Assembly (NCBI GenBank): GCA_026119935.1
Contig: JALRMH010000001.1
Span: forward strand, 2,542,001-2,606,000
Length of the DNA: 64,000 nt
Direction of reading: 5' to 3'
DNA from: Endothia cerciana
Taxonomy: Eukaryota > Ascomycota > Sordariomycetes > Diaporthales > Cryphonectriaceae
Part shown: in pieces, positions 22,306-34,000 of the stretch
Layout of the letters: each line of letters opens with the position of its first letter
Numbering within the stretch: the first letter of the stretch is position 1
The notes under the pieces: generated by a model
Seen by the model: the letters and a program-made list of their open reading frames with translations, nothing else
What the model was told of the DNA's origin: nothing
Databases searched by the model: none
Translations under genes and position numbers: made by a program

Positions 22306-23089
22306 TCGATGGCCATTTACAACACCAGGCACTTGCTAATAGTCACCCACTTAACTACTAATCCAGCCCTTAAGGCTTCCCATCAGTTCCAGTTCGCCTG
22401 CGAATCGATCTAAATGCTTATTCGACTCTGTAATAATTTGTTAGCATAGTACCACCCGCGGCCATTCTTCTCGGCTAGGCTGACGTTTGGCCAACGTTTG
22501 CCCAACATTTTGCTTACTCCTTATGATCTATTTGGTGACTCACCAATACGATCTGCCCAGCCGCGTTGGAGTGGGCAATCAATAGTAGTGGGGGGCAGCC
22601 TCCAAGATGATGCCACTGTTTTACTTTGCGGATGCGCTTATTGAACTTGTTCAGGAGAGACTCCGCCGCATCAAACTATATCTGGGCCTTAACATAGATG
22701 TCAAGAGCGACACCAGCGTTCCGGTAGCCGACAGTGGTTTGAATTCTCCCGTACTTCCGATCCACGGCTCTCATCCTACCGACACCGTTAACCCATTTCC
22801 CGGCTGTTATTAGTGTGGGCGCCATACAAATCCTTAATATCGCACAAAATCTTAACTTGGTATCGACGGCACCAGGAATGGCCACCACAGCGGCCGGTGA
22901 GGCCATGGCACAGCGCGGCGCTGCCGCGCCTGTGGGAGGGAGAGGGCCCTTCTCGCAGATTATAGACGACTTTCATAAATCGCAGAAATGCCCGCGTGGC
23001 TGGGCGTTTCGTGAAATCCGTGGTAGCTCTGGACTTGATGGGCGGTGACCTGCCCCTCCTTCTACTACTCTTCTCCATTCAGGTCTAGT
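22306..23089. other. Intergenic stretch
   Basis: No gene supported. Short frames at 22600-23080 contain no recognisable motif. The base composition is mixed, and it borders the HET relic, so it may be part of the same decayed insertion. Confidence 0.45.
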
Positions 23090-24300
23090 CCTCAATCAAA
23101 CACATCATCTTGAGCATCTATCTGACCGAGGCGTGATGCCCTTTCGGAGATATCTTTCAACTTTGCGATACGGTACCCCGCACGAGAGTAAGTCATGATC
23201 TTCGCTTCCTTGCACTGCTCATAATCGATGTCTGCAATTCTGGCTTTTACGAATAAGGATAATTTCGAGAGGAGATCCATCCGTCCCTATGCTGGAATGT
23301 GACATGCTTTATCTCGAGATCATTAACCAATCGGGGCCCTCGGCGGATGTTGTAGTAGATGGGACCGTTAGTGGATGCCCAAGACCACGACAGCACATCC
23401 AGTATTGCGACCTTCCACTCTGGCTCCTTGTATCTCCCGGTATCGTGATAGATTGAGTAAATGGAAGCATAAGCTCTCGACGCTCCAAAGACGGCCCATG
23501 TGCAAGTCGGCCCGCCATAAGCCAGTAATTTGGATATTGGTCACTTCACTTTGGAATGAGCTTGTCAGCCCTGCCAAAGCGGCAAATTTGTCCTTCCGGA
23601 ATGTCAGCTTCGTAGAGGTGTAGTCCTCAACCAGTCGTGCCCAGATATCGAACATGCTCTGCCATGCCTGCAGGCATCCGGATACAGTCGCTCTTGCTTT
23701 GATAAAAATTATCCCGTCCTCAGCAGGTGCCAGCTCTAGATTCTGAATATGGGGTGAGGTAGAAATTGAAATCGTGATTTTCTGAGGCAACATTGGAAAT
23801 GCATTCCCGAAAGACTCCATCTTTGGTGAAATGGATAAGTCGAGGAAAGATTATCCATTCTTGATGAATCCAAGCTCGCTTCTTGAGAGCAGAAGTCTCA
23901 ATAGAGATATAATCAATAAGTCGATGCGCAGCGAGTTTGTGGCCATCGTGCTCGATGCGCAGAAAGGCTTTCTCCTCCTCAATTCCGTAGAGTTCCACCA
24001 TGACTATCTCGCGATGCTGCGGCTGAGATTGTGCAAAGAGCGTGTTGGTAAACTAAAGCTATCTTGGAGCCTGATCTCCCCAATCGGCTATGCTGTCTTG
24101 GATGATGCAAAGCGAGTCGACCCAAGGATACCTGACACCGATTCTTCGAGTGAAGTAAACAGCACCTCTAAAGGTCTTGGGAAGTCTATCCGGATGGATT
24201 CTAGCTCAAATCTGATGCTGAATGGACAACATTCGTTCCTTCATACCTTTATCCTTTTCCTAGCGGTGACTAAGAGCTACATACCAGTCACAATAGCTAT
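23090..24300 (-). pseudogene. HET-domain (heterokaryon incompatibility) gene, broken
   Basis: HET-domain landmarks are found in order on the minus strand but in different frames: YVALSHR at about 24263-24283 followed by a stop where Trp is expected (24260-24262), then LPKTFRGAVYFTRRIGVRYP and VDSLCIIQDS (24090-24184), VYQHALCTISAAAS (near 24000-24050), RAWIHQEWIIFPRLIHFTKD (about 23830-23890) and, downstream, VEDYTSTKLTF, GLWRADLHMGRLW and LSWSWASTNGPI. At least one nonsense change and several frameshifts separate them, so no functional product is expected. HET proteins trigger cell death when incompatible hyphae fuse. The Trp-to-stop change is a C-to-T on the plus strand, compatible with RIP-like mutation. 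Confidence 0.75.
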
Positions 24301-24350
24301 CTGTCTCTTTCAGTCTCACGTGGGACTTCTCCTCAGATCCCATATCTATC

Positions 24351-25428
24351 ACTCTGGTTAGGAGCTTGGACTCGTGTAGCTAGAGGAGGCGTTTCTTGCA
24401 CATGTGGTGATCGTGTACGCATTCATGTAGTTTTTGCGGAATTAAGATACAGAACGGGGTCGAAGGGCCAAACAAGGATCAACCCAGCTCTTCCAGACCA
24501 GTGACGCTATAGCCCCCACACGGGACAGCCCGAACCTTGATTAATCTTACAAGGAGTAGCCAGGGTAGTACCCTGTCGAAGCGGTTGTCACTTGGTTCAC
24601 GAAAACCCCGGAGGCTTTCTTGATCCGGAGCATAGAGTCCAGGTCTTGGAGATTGGGCATTCATGTCTATCCTAGAGGCCAAGAGCTCTGATAAGCTGAG
24701 CTTGACTGCCAGCGTTAGGTCCAGGATGAGAGCGCGGCGAGGGGTTTCTCGACTCATTGCATCCACACATCCCACGGGATAAAGGTGTCGCTATGGATGG
24801 CTGGAAATGGACCTGAAGCAGACAATACCTTGAGGTATTCTTAACTATGAGCCCAAACTTCCCCGACGGCGGTCTGGTACCGCAGGATCTCCCCAGCATG
24901 CTTAACGGTCTCAGACTCCCGGAAACTATCATAGGGCAGCCGCAAGGCTTCATGACTCCCCAGACAGTCATAATCCGGTGCATTTACTTTATGAGTGAAA
25001 TCCTGTACCATCAGCCGCGTTATGCTGTTTGATATTATATCTTGTGTTGTATAGAGATAGGTAAGCTAGATAGGGCTTTCCAATGCTTGTTTGTATCGTG
25101 TGGCCTCGTGATCCTTGCTCGAAAGAGGTTATACCACTTAATCCGCGTTATTAGCCTTGGACTTACTGTTACTAGGTTCTTTAATATCTAGTATATATAC
25201 TATGCCCTACTATATTATCAAAGAAGCGTTGCAAGAGGCCCTGCTTGCCGTAGTATAACTTGCTATATTTTGTAGCTTGAACGGAAATACAATCAAGTCA
25301 TAGAACCGACTGGGGTACATAGAGTTATCACCAAAGCCGAGCGGCACCCCAGGATACATTTAATTTCAACTCCACATCCACATATCAAAATAGGTAATCC
25401 AAGGCTTCCTGATCAAATTCCAGAGCAC
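24351..25428. other. Low-GC region between HET relic and P450
   Basis: No gene recognised. 25030-25330 is notably AT-rich with TA-dense words (for example around 25180-25210). Frames at 24480-24980 on the minus strand are interrupted and gave no match I could name. It may be a mutated repeat. Confidence 0.45.
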
Positions 25429-27301
25429 TCAGTCCTTCTCAGCTCTTGACACTAGGCAGACATGGAGATCCGGCTGGGACCATGATACACGAGGCTCGCT
25501 TCTCTCGTACCAGTCCCGACTCTGGTCGGCGATTCTAAAATCGAAAGCCCACACCAGACGCGCTAAAAAGAAGCGACCACTAACTATTGGCAAGACTGTT
25601 GCATACTGTTCAGTAATTCAAGCCATAATATGCAGAGGTGCGCGGATGGCACCCAACAACGAGAAGGTGAAGATGGTTGAGAGGTGTAGGAAGACAGAAG
25701 GCCAAGGAATGGGGAGCCTATGGGGATACATACATTTTCCCAGGACAAACCCGTGACCCAGTGCCGAAGGGCAAGAAAACGTCCCTCCTGTCACGGGCAA
25801 AGCGCGGATCCTTGTAGTCACCGTCTAGCCATCGCTCGGGGAGGAAGCTGTCAGGCTCGACAAAGTGGTTATGGTCTCGGTACAGGGCCGCAAACCAGGC
25901 TTCGACGACGGTCTGGAGTAACATAATGGCTGTAAGGATATTCTCCGCGTGTACGAGGGACAGAGAGCAGTATCACACTTACCCCTGCTGGGATGAATCT
26001 GTCCAGAACCGAATCACCCCCGGCGGCAACCTCCCTTGGGAACAGCATAGGAGTGGGTGGCCGCATCCGCATTGACTCGTGGATAACAGCATTCAGATAG
26101 GGCAGATCCATTACCCCGTCAAGATCGATGTCCTCTTCGTCAGCAAAGGCAGTGCGTAGTTCGCCTGCCAGCCGGGCCATCTTTTCCGGATTGGTCGCCA
26201 GGTAGAATGTCGTGGCCGTAAGCAGGTGTGTCATTGTTCCCAATGCACCAACGGTGAAGATCTTGATGTTGCTGTATATCTCCTCAAGTGTCAAGGGTGC
26301 AAAGCGAGGAGTGGGCCCATCAAGACTGTCGTCTCTCGGCTCAGCGTCGTCTTTGCTGAACTCGTCGTCCTTCCAAATCGACGAGACAAAGTCGGTGTGC
26401 TCACTTGGTGCTGAGCCCATGCGCTCAAGGGTTCGTGCTTTGGACAGACGGGTCAACTCGGAAAGCATGCCGCTCTCCAGCCCAGAGGGGGTCAAGGAGA
26501 CCAAGAAGGAGAGTAGGTTTGTCGGGATGAAAGACAATATGGCAACACCATATGCTGTTAACATGTCCCAATCCAAAAGGGCAGACAATAGAGGAGATTC
26601 GGACTCTGACTGCAAACACCCGAGATTTTCGCCGTAGGTCAACTCACTCACCATATCCCCTTGGGCCCTGTGGATCCATGTCGAAATGTTGACGGGCTGA
26701 TGGGGCGCCGAGTGCTCCTGCAACTTGGCGATCAACAGGCCAGCATACTGCTGGATAATGCCCTCTCGAGCCAGCTTAGCCTGCTTAGAGAATCCGGGTA
26801 GCAGGGCGCGCCGGTACCGCATGTGCTTGTATGGCGGCCCGCACAAGATGTTATTTGGGTTCAGAGCGTTGATTAAGGTGGGCCGGCTGTCCTGGGGTCG
26901 GCGACGGCCCCAGATGTGACCTATGGCCTCGGCTTGATGGTAAACCAGCTTATTGGGCTCAACACGAATGACAGGGCCATAGAGCCGGTGCAGCTCTAGC
27001 ATTTTCACGTGCATCTGACCTCGTACGAAGTTTCGAGCGTAGGGTATTCCTGAAGCTGCCCATGGTTTGGGCCCTGGGTAGTTACGTAGTGGGTGCAGGA
27101 AGAGGTTGTAACACCAGGAGCAGACCAGAGCAGTCGATGTCTGCAGACCCAAGCAATCTCAGTGCACTGAAAAAGAGCTACGACGCCGGGAAGGAAGAGA
27201 CGTACTAGGAGAACAAAGGCCAGAATGGCTTTGGAGATCGTAAAACTATCGCCAACCCATGTGTGTCTGGCGGTCCCGATGAGGGTATTAACACTGGTCA
27301 T
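25429..27301 (-). CDS. Cytochrome P450 monooxygenase, C-terminal splice or frame doubtful
   Basis: Exons: 27206-27301 (membrane anchor), 25983-27140, about 25730-25912, and a last exon ending at 25429. P450 motifs: proline hinge NYPGPKPW, I-helix region GALGTMTHLLTATT (weak match to A/G-G-x-D/E-T-T/S), ExxR in IHESMRMRPP, PERW in DSFLPERWLDG, and the haem loop FGTGSRVCPGK. The chain resembles the CYP65-like clan of fungal secondary metabolism. The end LARLVWAFDFRIADQSRDWYERSEP is clearly P450, but between CPGK and LAR the homologous frame is interrupted. Splicing 25606-25729 or 25580-25733 keeps a frame but gives 15 or 5 residues instead of the usual 10. It may be functional or freshly damaged. 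It could oxidise the product of the neighbouring PKS. Confidence 0.75.
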
Positions 27302-29129
27302 GTTGATTGCCGTTGAGATCTTGCCGAGTCAAGTGCAGATAAAACAGCAAGAAAGAATGAGAAAGGGAAAGGTTTCTGCTTGTCGGTATTCGTTGCCGGG
27401 AACAAAGCCTTGTGCAGAGCTGGGGGGAGGGGAATACCAATCTTGACACAGCATTTGTGAGTAGAATACGACAAATACAACAGCGCTCATATGCGAGCCA
27501 TAGTTATATGGCCCACTCCATGGGAAATGCGGATCGACATCATGAACGACGTATCTCAGTACCTACCCAACTGGAAGTAGGTTATGGGTCAGAGCGATGG
27601 TGTACCCAGCAAGTGGTAACTCGCTATCGATGAGGACCTCTCTACCACATGCGACAAACTTCCGTCCCCCGAACATTCGTTCCATGTTACTATAGCCTTG
27701 CTAAATGTCCCTGCTTAACCGAGTTTGTCTCGATAGGCAGTGGTTCTTTGCAGAGACCCGGCCCTGATAAGTATTTCGCTGCCTCGCATTGGTTCCAGGG
27801 CAAGCATCCATGGGAAATGTCTTGCAGAAATGCGAGTGCGAAGAAGCAACACCCGGCGGTTATCAACAAATTCTCTGCGCTACGTGAAAAATAGTAATCT
27901 AGTCTAGGCGTGGAGGTGGTGTTTAGTTTATCAATCGTCCTATCGCTCTGCCTTCTCTCGCTAGTGATTGGGTTGTGCTATCCTATCCGTTGAAGTTGCT
28001 GACCACCACCCATATCACCAGGACGCGCCAGTCAAGTTATGTTATTACCCCCACGCCCCTTAACCCGCATAGTCCCTGGCGGGGGTATGCCGCTCCTTCC
28101 TGTCCTGTCCCACGTTGCGTCTTTCCAGAGCCTTGCGTCTCTATACTGCCGGTGATTTGCGCTCATAAAAACCCACATATTTGGAGCTGGAGTGTTTCGT
28201 CCTATCATCGACTAAGGGAAGGACATCATTTAAGGCACACACCACCTCCCTCAGTCATGTCGGTGTAGGGAGAGGGATGGAAGCGGAGTGGGGGTCAACT
28301 ATATCGCTTGATCTTATGGTATTATTTACATGATGCTGACATGCATAAGTCTGTTCCGAGTCACAATTCCTCTGGGACTTGATTACGAAAATTAGACCAT
28401 ACAGGCACGATGGGATAATGCGAAGAGCTTGTTTAGGTCACAAGGACGGAGGGTGGTTTGCTTCTCGACACGTCACCCATGGATAGCCTGGACACGAGGG
28501 AGGTAGGTCGATAGGGAACCAGTTGAGTCCGAGGCTAGTGTGGGGAGAACAACCAAACGTATAAGGACCACCACGTTGTGCTATCTGACTGCATTTCCAG
28601 GTCCTCCCGTTTTGGGGGAAAGGGTCGAGATGACGTGAGAATACAAGACTTTGACCGGTCAAGTGGGAAGCCGTGTGCGAAGGAAACTGATAAGAAACCA
28701 ACCAGTAGCCAAGTGTCCTGGAAGGAACACGGTATGCTGTGCTTCATCAGTTATTGCACTTTGAAAGGGGCTAGGATAGAGGGTAAGCGAGCTATCATTC
28801 CCGCGGAGTTCCATGAATGAGAGAGTATCTGCGGCGGTTCTAGATTCTTTCTAGATTGTGTCCATGAAGTCTGGACGCTGACAGCATTCCAGGGCCACAA
28901 GCCCACAGAAGAGAGCGGATATTCGCACCGCCAAAAACATAAAGACATATGTCGAACCGGCGGAGCCCTGCGAAGCCGCGCTAGAAATTTTCTAGCCAAT
29001 AAATTTGCGTTTAACCAGCCTTAGTTGCGGGAGCTAGCGGGAACTAGCAAGGGCCACGGCAGCCAAAGCGCTTACGTAACAACGTCAAATTCAACCGCTG
29101 CATCCTTCCCTTTGGTGGCGGCCATGCAT

Positions 29130-29330
29130 AACCACCAAATTCCACATCTCCACCCTCCACACTCGTAGACCTCAGGTACAAAGACCTCGACCGCGAAGAC
29201 CTCGAAGACATCGATCCCCGTTATGAACACTACAAACGCAGGCAAGGGAGGAAGCACACCCACCAGTTCTACGAGATCTACAGCCAAAAATGGGCGTCAA
29301 ACGGTCAACGGCCTTGCGCAGTTAGATGAG
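29130..29330 (+). pseudogene. Coding-like scrap, family unknown
   Basis: One frame reads TLVDLRYKDLDREDLEDIDP followed by RYEHYKRRQGRKHTHQFYEI and a stop at about 29328, with charged, helix-like composition unlike its random surroundings. There is an in-frame stop just upstream and no good start, so I treat it as a fragment of a lost gene. I do not recognise the family. Confidence 0.3.
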
Positions 29331-30574
29331 GAAAGTCTGGAGATGGCAGACTAGAACTCTTTGGCCTAGGATAAGTCGCGGCGAGGGGGGCCGTCTGATT
29401 AGTTAGGAAGGTCTGCTCCGGGACCCACTTACCACTCTCATGGATTTCTCCTCGGATTTGAACTATTCAGACCTTTGGAGAGTTTCAGAGCCTAGGCCTA
29501 GGCAGTTGTGCGACATGTTGTGGCATGTGCAGACCTTTGGTTTTGCAGCAAAGATTCAATACGGCTCCATCTGCGGATACGGATTATTAGCCGACTACAG
29601 AACCTTTGGCGGCATCTGGCGTGTCACCCTTTACTGACCTGGGCATTTGTTTCCCAACAGTGAAGACACAGGAACCTCAGCAATCAATGGTGTACGACAC
29701 TCAAAGTGAAAGGAACAGAGCGTTTTATCAAATCCAAGAAAAAGGAACAAATTATCTGCCTTTTCGGAATTCAGCTGGTTTAAGTCCACATAACCGACGT
29801 TCGAATCCTAAGAGCAGAAGCTGCTCCGAGATCTCAATCACGGCGCGGGACCTTCCACAGCTTACCACTTCCCCATTAATATTAAAGTGAGGCGCAAAGT
29901 AAGGGACCCCACACTGAATCATGATTCGCCCACTCGGGCTCGGTTCTTTGGACCAACTAGCAAGCCAATTTTTGCCCGAGTTATAAAGATTACTTGATAA
30001 CTAATCATTAATCTTAGCGAACTACAACAATACACTGCCTATTCAGTATTCCTCAGATTAAAAAGATTCGACATAGCATCGGCGGGTTCTTAACCCACTT
30101 AAGAATTCTGCCTTTGCTTGTTTCGTAAGCACAAAGCGATCCGCGGCAGTAATAAAGTTAACGAGAGTTCCGCACGCAAACTACAAATGCATCGCCACCT
30201 ATAAGTGTTAATGACGTCCGTATCAGACTATCTAAACTTCCCCACTCTCATTCATAATATATTATACTAAATTTGGTATCTTGGGTCTAGAGTAAATTCT
30301 CTTTTCCAAAGCCGTTGCCTTAACTGGCAAACCAATTCAGCCGGCACCCAAGCCAATTATATACGCGCATGTTATCGGCTGCAGCGTCCTTAGTCTGAGA
30401 TTCGCCACCAGTTCGTTTCGTTTGCGCATCGATCAGCGTCTCCTCGATTAGCAATCCTACAATTCTACCACACCCGCATAGCTAGCTCACCTCGTGATGG
30501 GGGTAAGCTTACTCTTGCACAGGTGCGTGATAAACCAGCCCGACGTGCCTTGTACAGAGGTTGCCCTCTTTTAA

Positions 30575-30600
30575 GGTTTCGTAGTACAATGGTTACACTA
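30575..30600 (+). other. tRNA-Gln-like 5' half (A-box) without the rest of a tRNA
   Basis: GGTTTCGTAGTACAATGG followed by TTA looks like the acceptor and D-arm start of a eukaryotic glutamine tRNA and contains a perfect pol III A-box (TAGTACAATGG). The expected anticodon arm and T-loop (GGTTCGA) are not found downstream, so it is at most a truncated tRNA or a piece of a tRNA-derived SINE. Confidence 0.3.
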
Positions 30601-30913
30601 CCACACTTCCCCTCAGCAAGACGACCCGCAAAAGGGAATATGATTGATGACGTCTTCGGAGAGTCCAACAGGCTCGTCGTTACAGACACTCCCTTACCCA
30701 CCCGACGCGGACCGCAGCCTTGCAACTCTACTATTGGAACAACTACTTTCACGTTGGAGAGTGGTTCGGGTCAGATCGCCGATAAACGGGCAATATACAG
30801 CCAGACTATTATATCTACTAGGCAAGGCCTTCGTGATGTTTTAGACGGCTTTTAGTAAACACTGCTTGCTCTCTCTGTTCTCTAAGGACTGCCCCTTGTT
30901 AGAGGGGAGGAAC

Positions 30914-30919
30914 ATATAT
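30914..30919 (+). promoter_or_regulatory. Possible TATA box of the PKS gene
   Basis: TATATA lies about 90 nt before the ATG at 31006. The position is right, but the region is AT-rich, so chance occurrence is possible. Confidence 0.35.
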
Positions 30920-31005
30920 ACCGAGAACTGGTTACCTCCTTAAGGAGCCTGCCTTTCTCAAACAATTTGTTTCCTACCGCCAGTACCCATCATAGCTCGC
31001 CAGCC

Positions 31006-34000
31006 ATGGCCGACGAGCGCCCACACCTTGAGCAACTCGGCCGAGCCGTTGGCCATTGTCGGGCTGTCTTTCAAGCTACCTCAGGATGCTGTCGACGAGA
31101 CGAGCTTCTGGGAGGTCATGGAGAAGAGGAAGAATCTGTCAACCGATTGGCCGACAGATCGGACTTGTCTCGATGGCTTCTACGAGGATGGGCCAAAGGA
31201 GCCAAACATGGTATGCTATTGTCCCGAGATTAAAACCGCCCGCCTCAGTATAATGTTACTGATTCAATGACAGCTTCCCGCCAGAGGAATTCATGCCGTC
31301 GACCAAGACCTGGCTGTCTTCGACGCCCCCTTCTTCTCCATTACGGCCAAAGAGGCTTCGTCTATGGACCCCCAACAACGCTGGGCGTTGGAGGCCGCTT
31401 ATCATGCTCTCGAGAACGGTGAGACACCTCTGGCGGATCCATTATGAAACCACCACATGTTCAGCGGCTAATATTTGCTGCAGCGGGCATTGCCGCCGAG
31501 AGTCTTCGCTCGAGCCGCACTGCCGTGTTTTCTGCAACCTTTGCTGATGACTTCACCCGCCTCATGGCCAAGGATCCTGATGCTGCGCCGCTGCAGGCTG
31601 CCATGGGCACCACACCTTCAATACTCCCAAACCGCATCAGTTGGTACTTCAACCTCCGCGGCCCAAGCATGCATATCGACACGGCTTGCTCGGGGAGTAT
31701 GATCGCAATGGACATGGCTTGTCAGTCGATCAAAACAGGCAACGCTACCGCTGTATGTGGAAATCACGTGTCATTCTTTTCACCCGAAGCAGTTTCCCAA
31801 TCAATTTTGTTTTGGCTTGAAGTCAAAGTCTGACGCTGTACGATTGATCAGGCACTCGTAATCGGATCCAACGTGATGCTGAGTCCGGAAAATTCTGTCT
31901 TGCTGGGCAACATGAACTTCCTTTCGCCCGATGGCCGCTGCTTCAGCTTTGACGAGCGGGCCAACGGCTATTCTAGAGGTGAAGGCGTGCTGGCAGTCGT
32001 CATCAAGCCGCTGGCCGACGCCCTGAACAATGGCGATGTCATACGTGCGGTTGTGCGATCCACGGCGTCAAATCACGACGGACGCACACCGATTCTCACA
32101 CAGCCGAGTTCTGAGGCGCAGGAGGCGCTTATTCGTGATGCTTACAGAAAGGCAGGTCTGGGTTTCGAACAAACGAGATATGTTGAGGCTCATGGTTCGT
32201 ACAACTGCCATTGCTGCCCGCTGACCATGACGAATGGTGCGCTGACACGGCTCCTGTCGTTCTGCAGGGACGGGAACTGTACGTGTCCGGGAAAAGCAGT
32301 CCCTGACACGACCATTCTCAAGCCGAGAGTAAGGAATCCATGCTAACAAAACTGTCAGCCAACTGGAGACCCGATTGAGATGTCGGCGATTGGAAGGGTC
32401 TTCGGCTCGTGCCGATCCCTACAAGAGCCCCTTTTTGTGTAAGCCGGCCTCAAAGCCTCTCGGAGAATGCCCTCGCTCAACACTCTTTCTTCCCCAGGGG
32501 GTCCGTCAAAGCAAATATCGGCCACATCGAGGGTGGAAGCGGCCTGGCGGCTATTGTGAAGGCTATTCTGGTGTTGGAGAAGGGCATCATTCCACCCAAC
32601 GCTCTTTTTGAGAAGCTGAATCCCAACATTGATGCCGAGTTCTACAACCTGCAGGTACATTTGCCTTATTCCCAGCCCACAGAGACTCTTGCCTCATGTT
32701 TTATCAGGTTCCAACCCGATCCATTCCTTGGCCAACGGATAGCTTGCGAAGAATCTCGGTTAACTCATTTGGGGTGGGAGGAGCTAATTCACACATCATC
32801 CTCGATGACGCTTTTCATTACCTGCAAGAGCACGGGCTGTCCGGCTTCCACCACTGCGACACGCCCACAGGCCATGCTCACGGACTGTTTCCAACGGGAC
32901 TGTTTCCAACGGGACGGTTGCCAACGGCACTGCCACTATCGAACATGTTGCCAATGGAGCCTCTGCCAACCGGGCTTCGGATGACCGACTAGTCCCTAGG
33001 CTTCTCATTTGGTCTGCCGCTGACGCTGGGGCTACGGACCGCATGCTGCAGGCTTACCAGAGCTATTACCAGACACATATCGTCGGCAACCACCGCAAGC
33101 TCGATCAGTTGGCGTACACTCTGGCGACGAGACGCAGCGTCATGCCCTGGCGTACTTTTGCCGTGGTAGACGGTGTAGATGGGAACGATGGTCCACCCCA
33201 ACTCACGCCTGCATCCCCCGTTCGGGCTTCGTCGGAGAAGGCGTCTATTGGTTTCATTTTTACAGGTCAAGGCGCCCAATATGCCGGAATGGGACTGGAT
33301 CTCTTGCAGTACCCAGTTTTCGAGTTGAGCATGAGAGCATCGAATGAGATATTCGCCAGACTTGGTGCTGAATGGTCCGTCTTAGATGAGTTGATCGTTG
33401 CGTGGTTTTCTTCATCACCATCACAGCCTTTAAAAGCCACGGGCCGCGTTTATGTCACATATGCACACAAGTCCTGGGAATGCTGCTGATAACTTGCACT
33501 TCTAGATGCACTGCGCCGCGACCAAGACATTCATCTTCCCCAGTTCAGCCAACCATTATGCACGGCGCTGCAGATAGCTCTGGTCGACCTACTTCGAAGC
33601 TTCGGCGTCTCTCCTGCCGCGGTAGTTGGGCATTCAAGTGGAGAGATCGCCGCCGCTTATACCATCGGAGCCCTGGCCCAGCGATCGGCCTGCAAGGTGG
33701 CCTACTTCAGAGGGCAGCTGGCTGGGAAGCTCGCTGCCACCACTGCCACTCCCAGCGCCATGATGTCGGCCAACTTGGTCGAGGCCGAGATTCCGAGCCT
33801 CCTCGAGAAGCTTGGGCTGGCGACCGGGGACAATGCAGTTCACGTTGCCTGTGTTAATAGCCCGACGAACGTCACCCTGTCAGGTCCTGCTGACTCCATT
33901 AGGATCTTCCAGGGTTATCTGGACCAGCAGGGTGTCTTTGCGAAGACTGTGAACACAGGTGTGGCATATCACTCACCGGTACGTATCCCAAGCGATAAAT

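Larger units (their letters stand above)
27302..31005. other. Long gene-poor, AT-rich region upstream of the PKS
   Basis: About 3.7 kb without a convincing gene. 29880-30470 is strikingly AT-rich. It contains a coding-like scrap at 29130-29330, a tRNA-like 5' half at 30575-30600 and a TATATA element at 30914-30919. It separates the divergently placed P450 and PKS and may include decayed repeats. Confidence 0.5.

Noticed and set aside
29770..29830. tRNA-like T-loop (GTTCGAATCC)
   Set aside because: The bases on either side cannot form the T-stem, and no acceptor stem or A-box is found at the right distance.
30523..30855. 110-codon frame upstream of the PKS
   Set aside because: No motif, overlapped by an equally long antisense frame, and sits in decayed AT-rich DNA.
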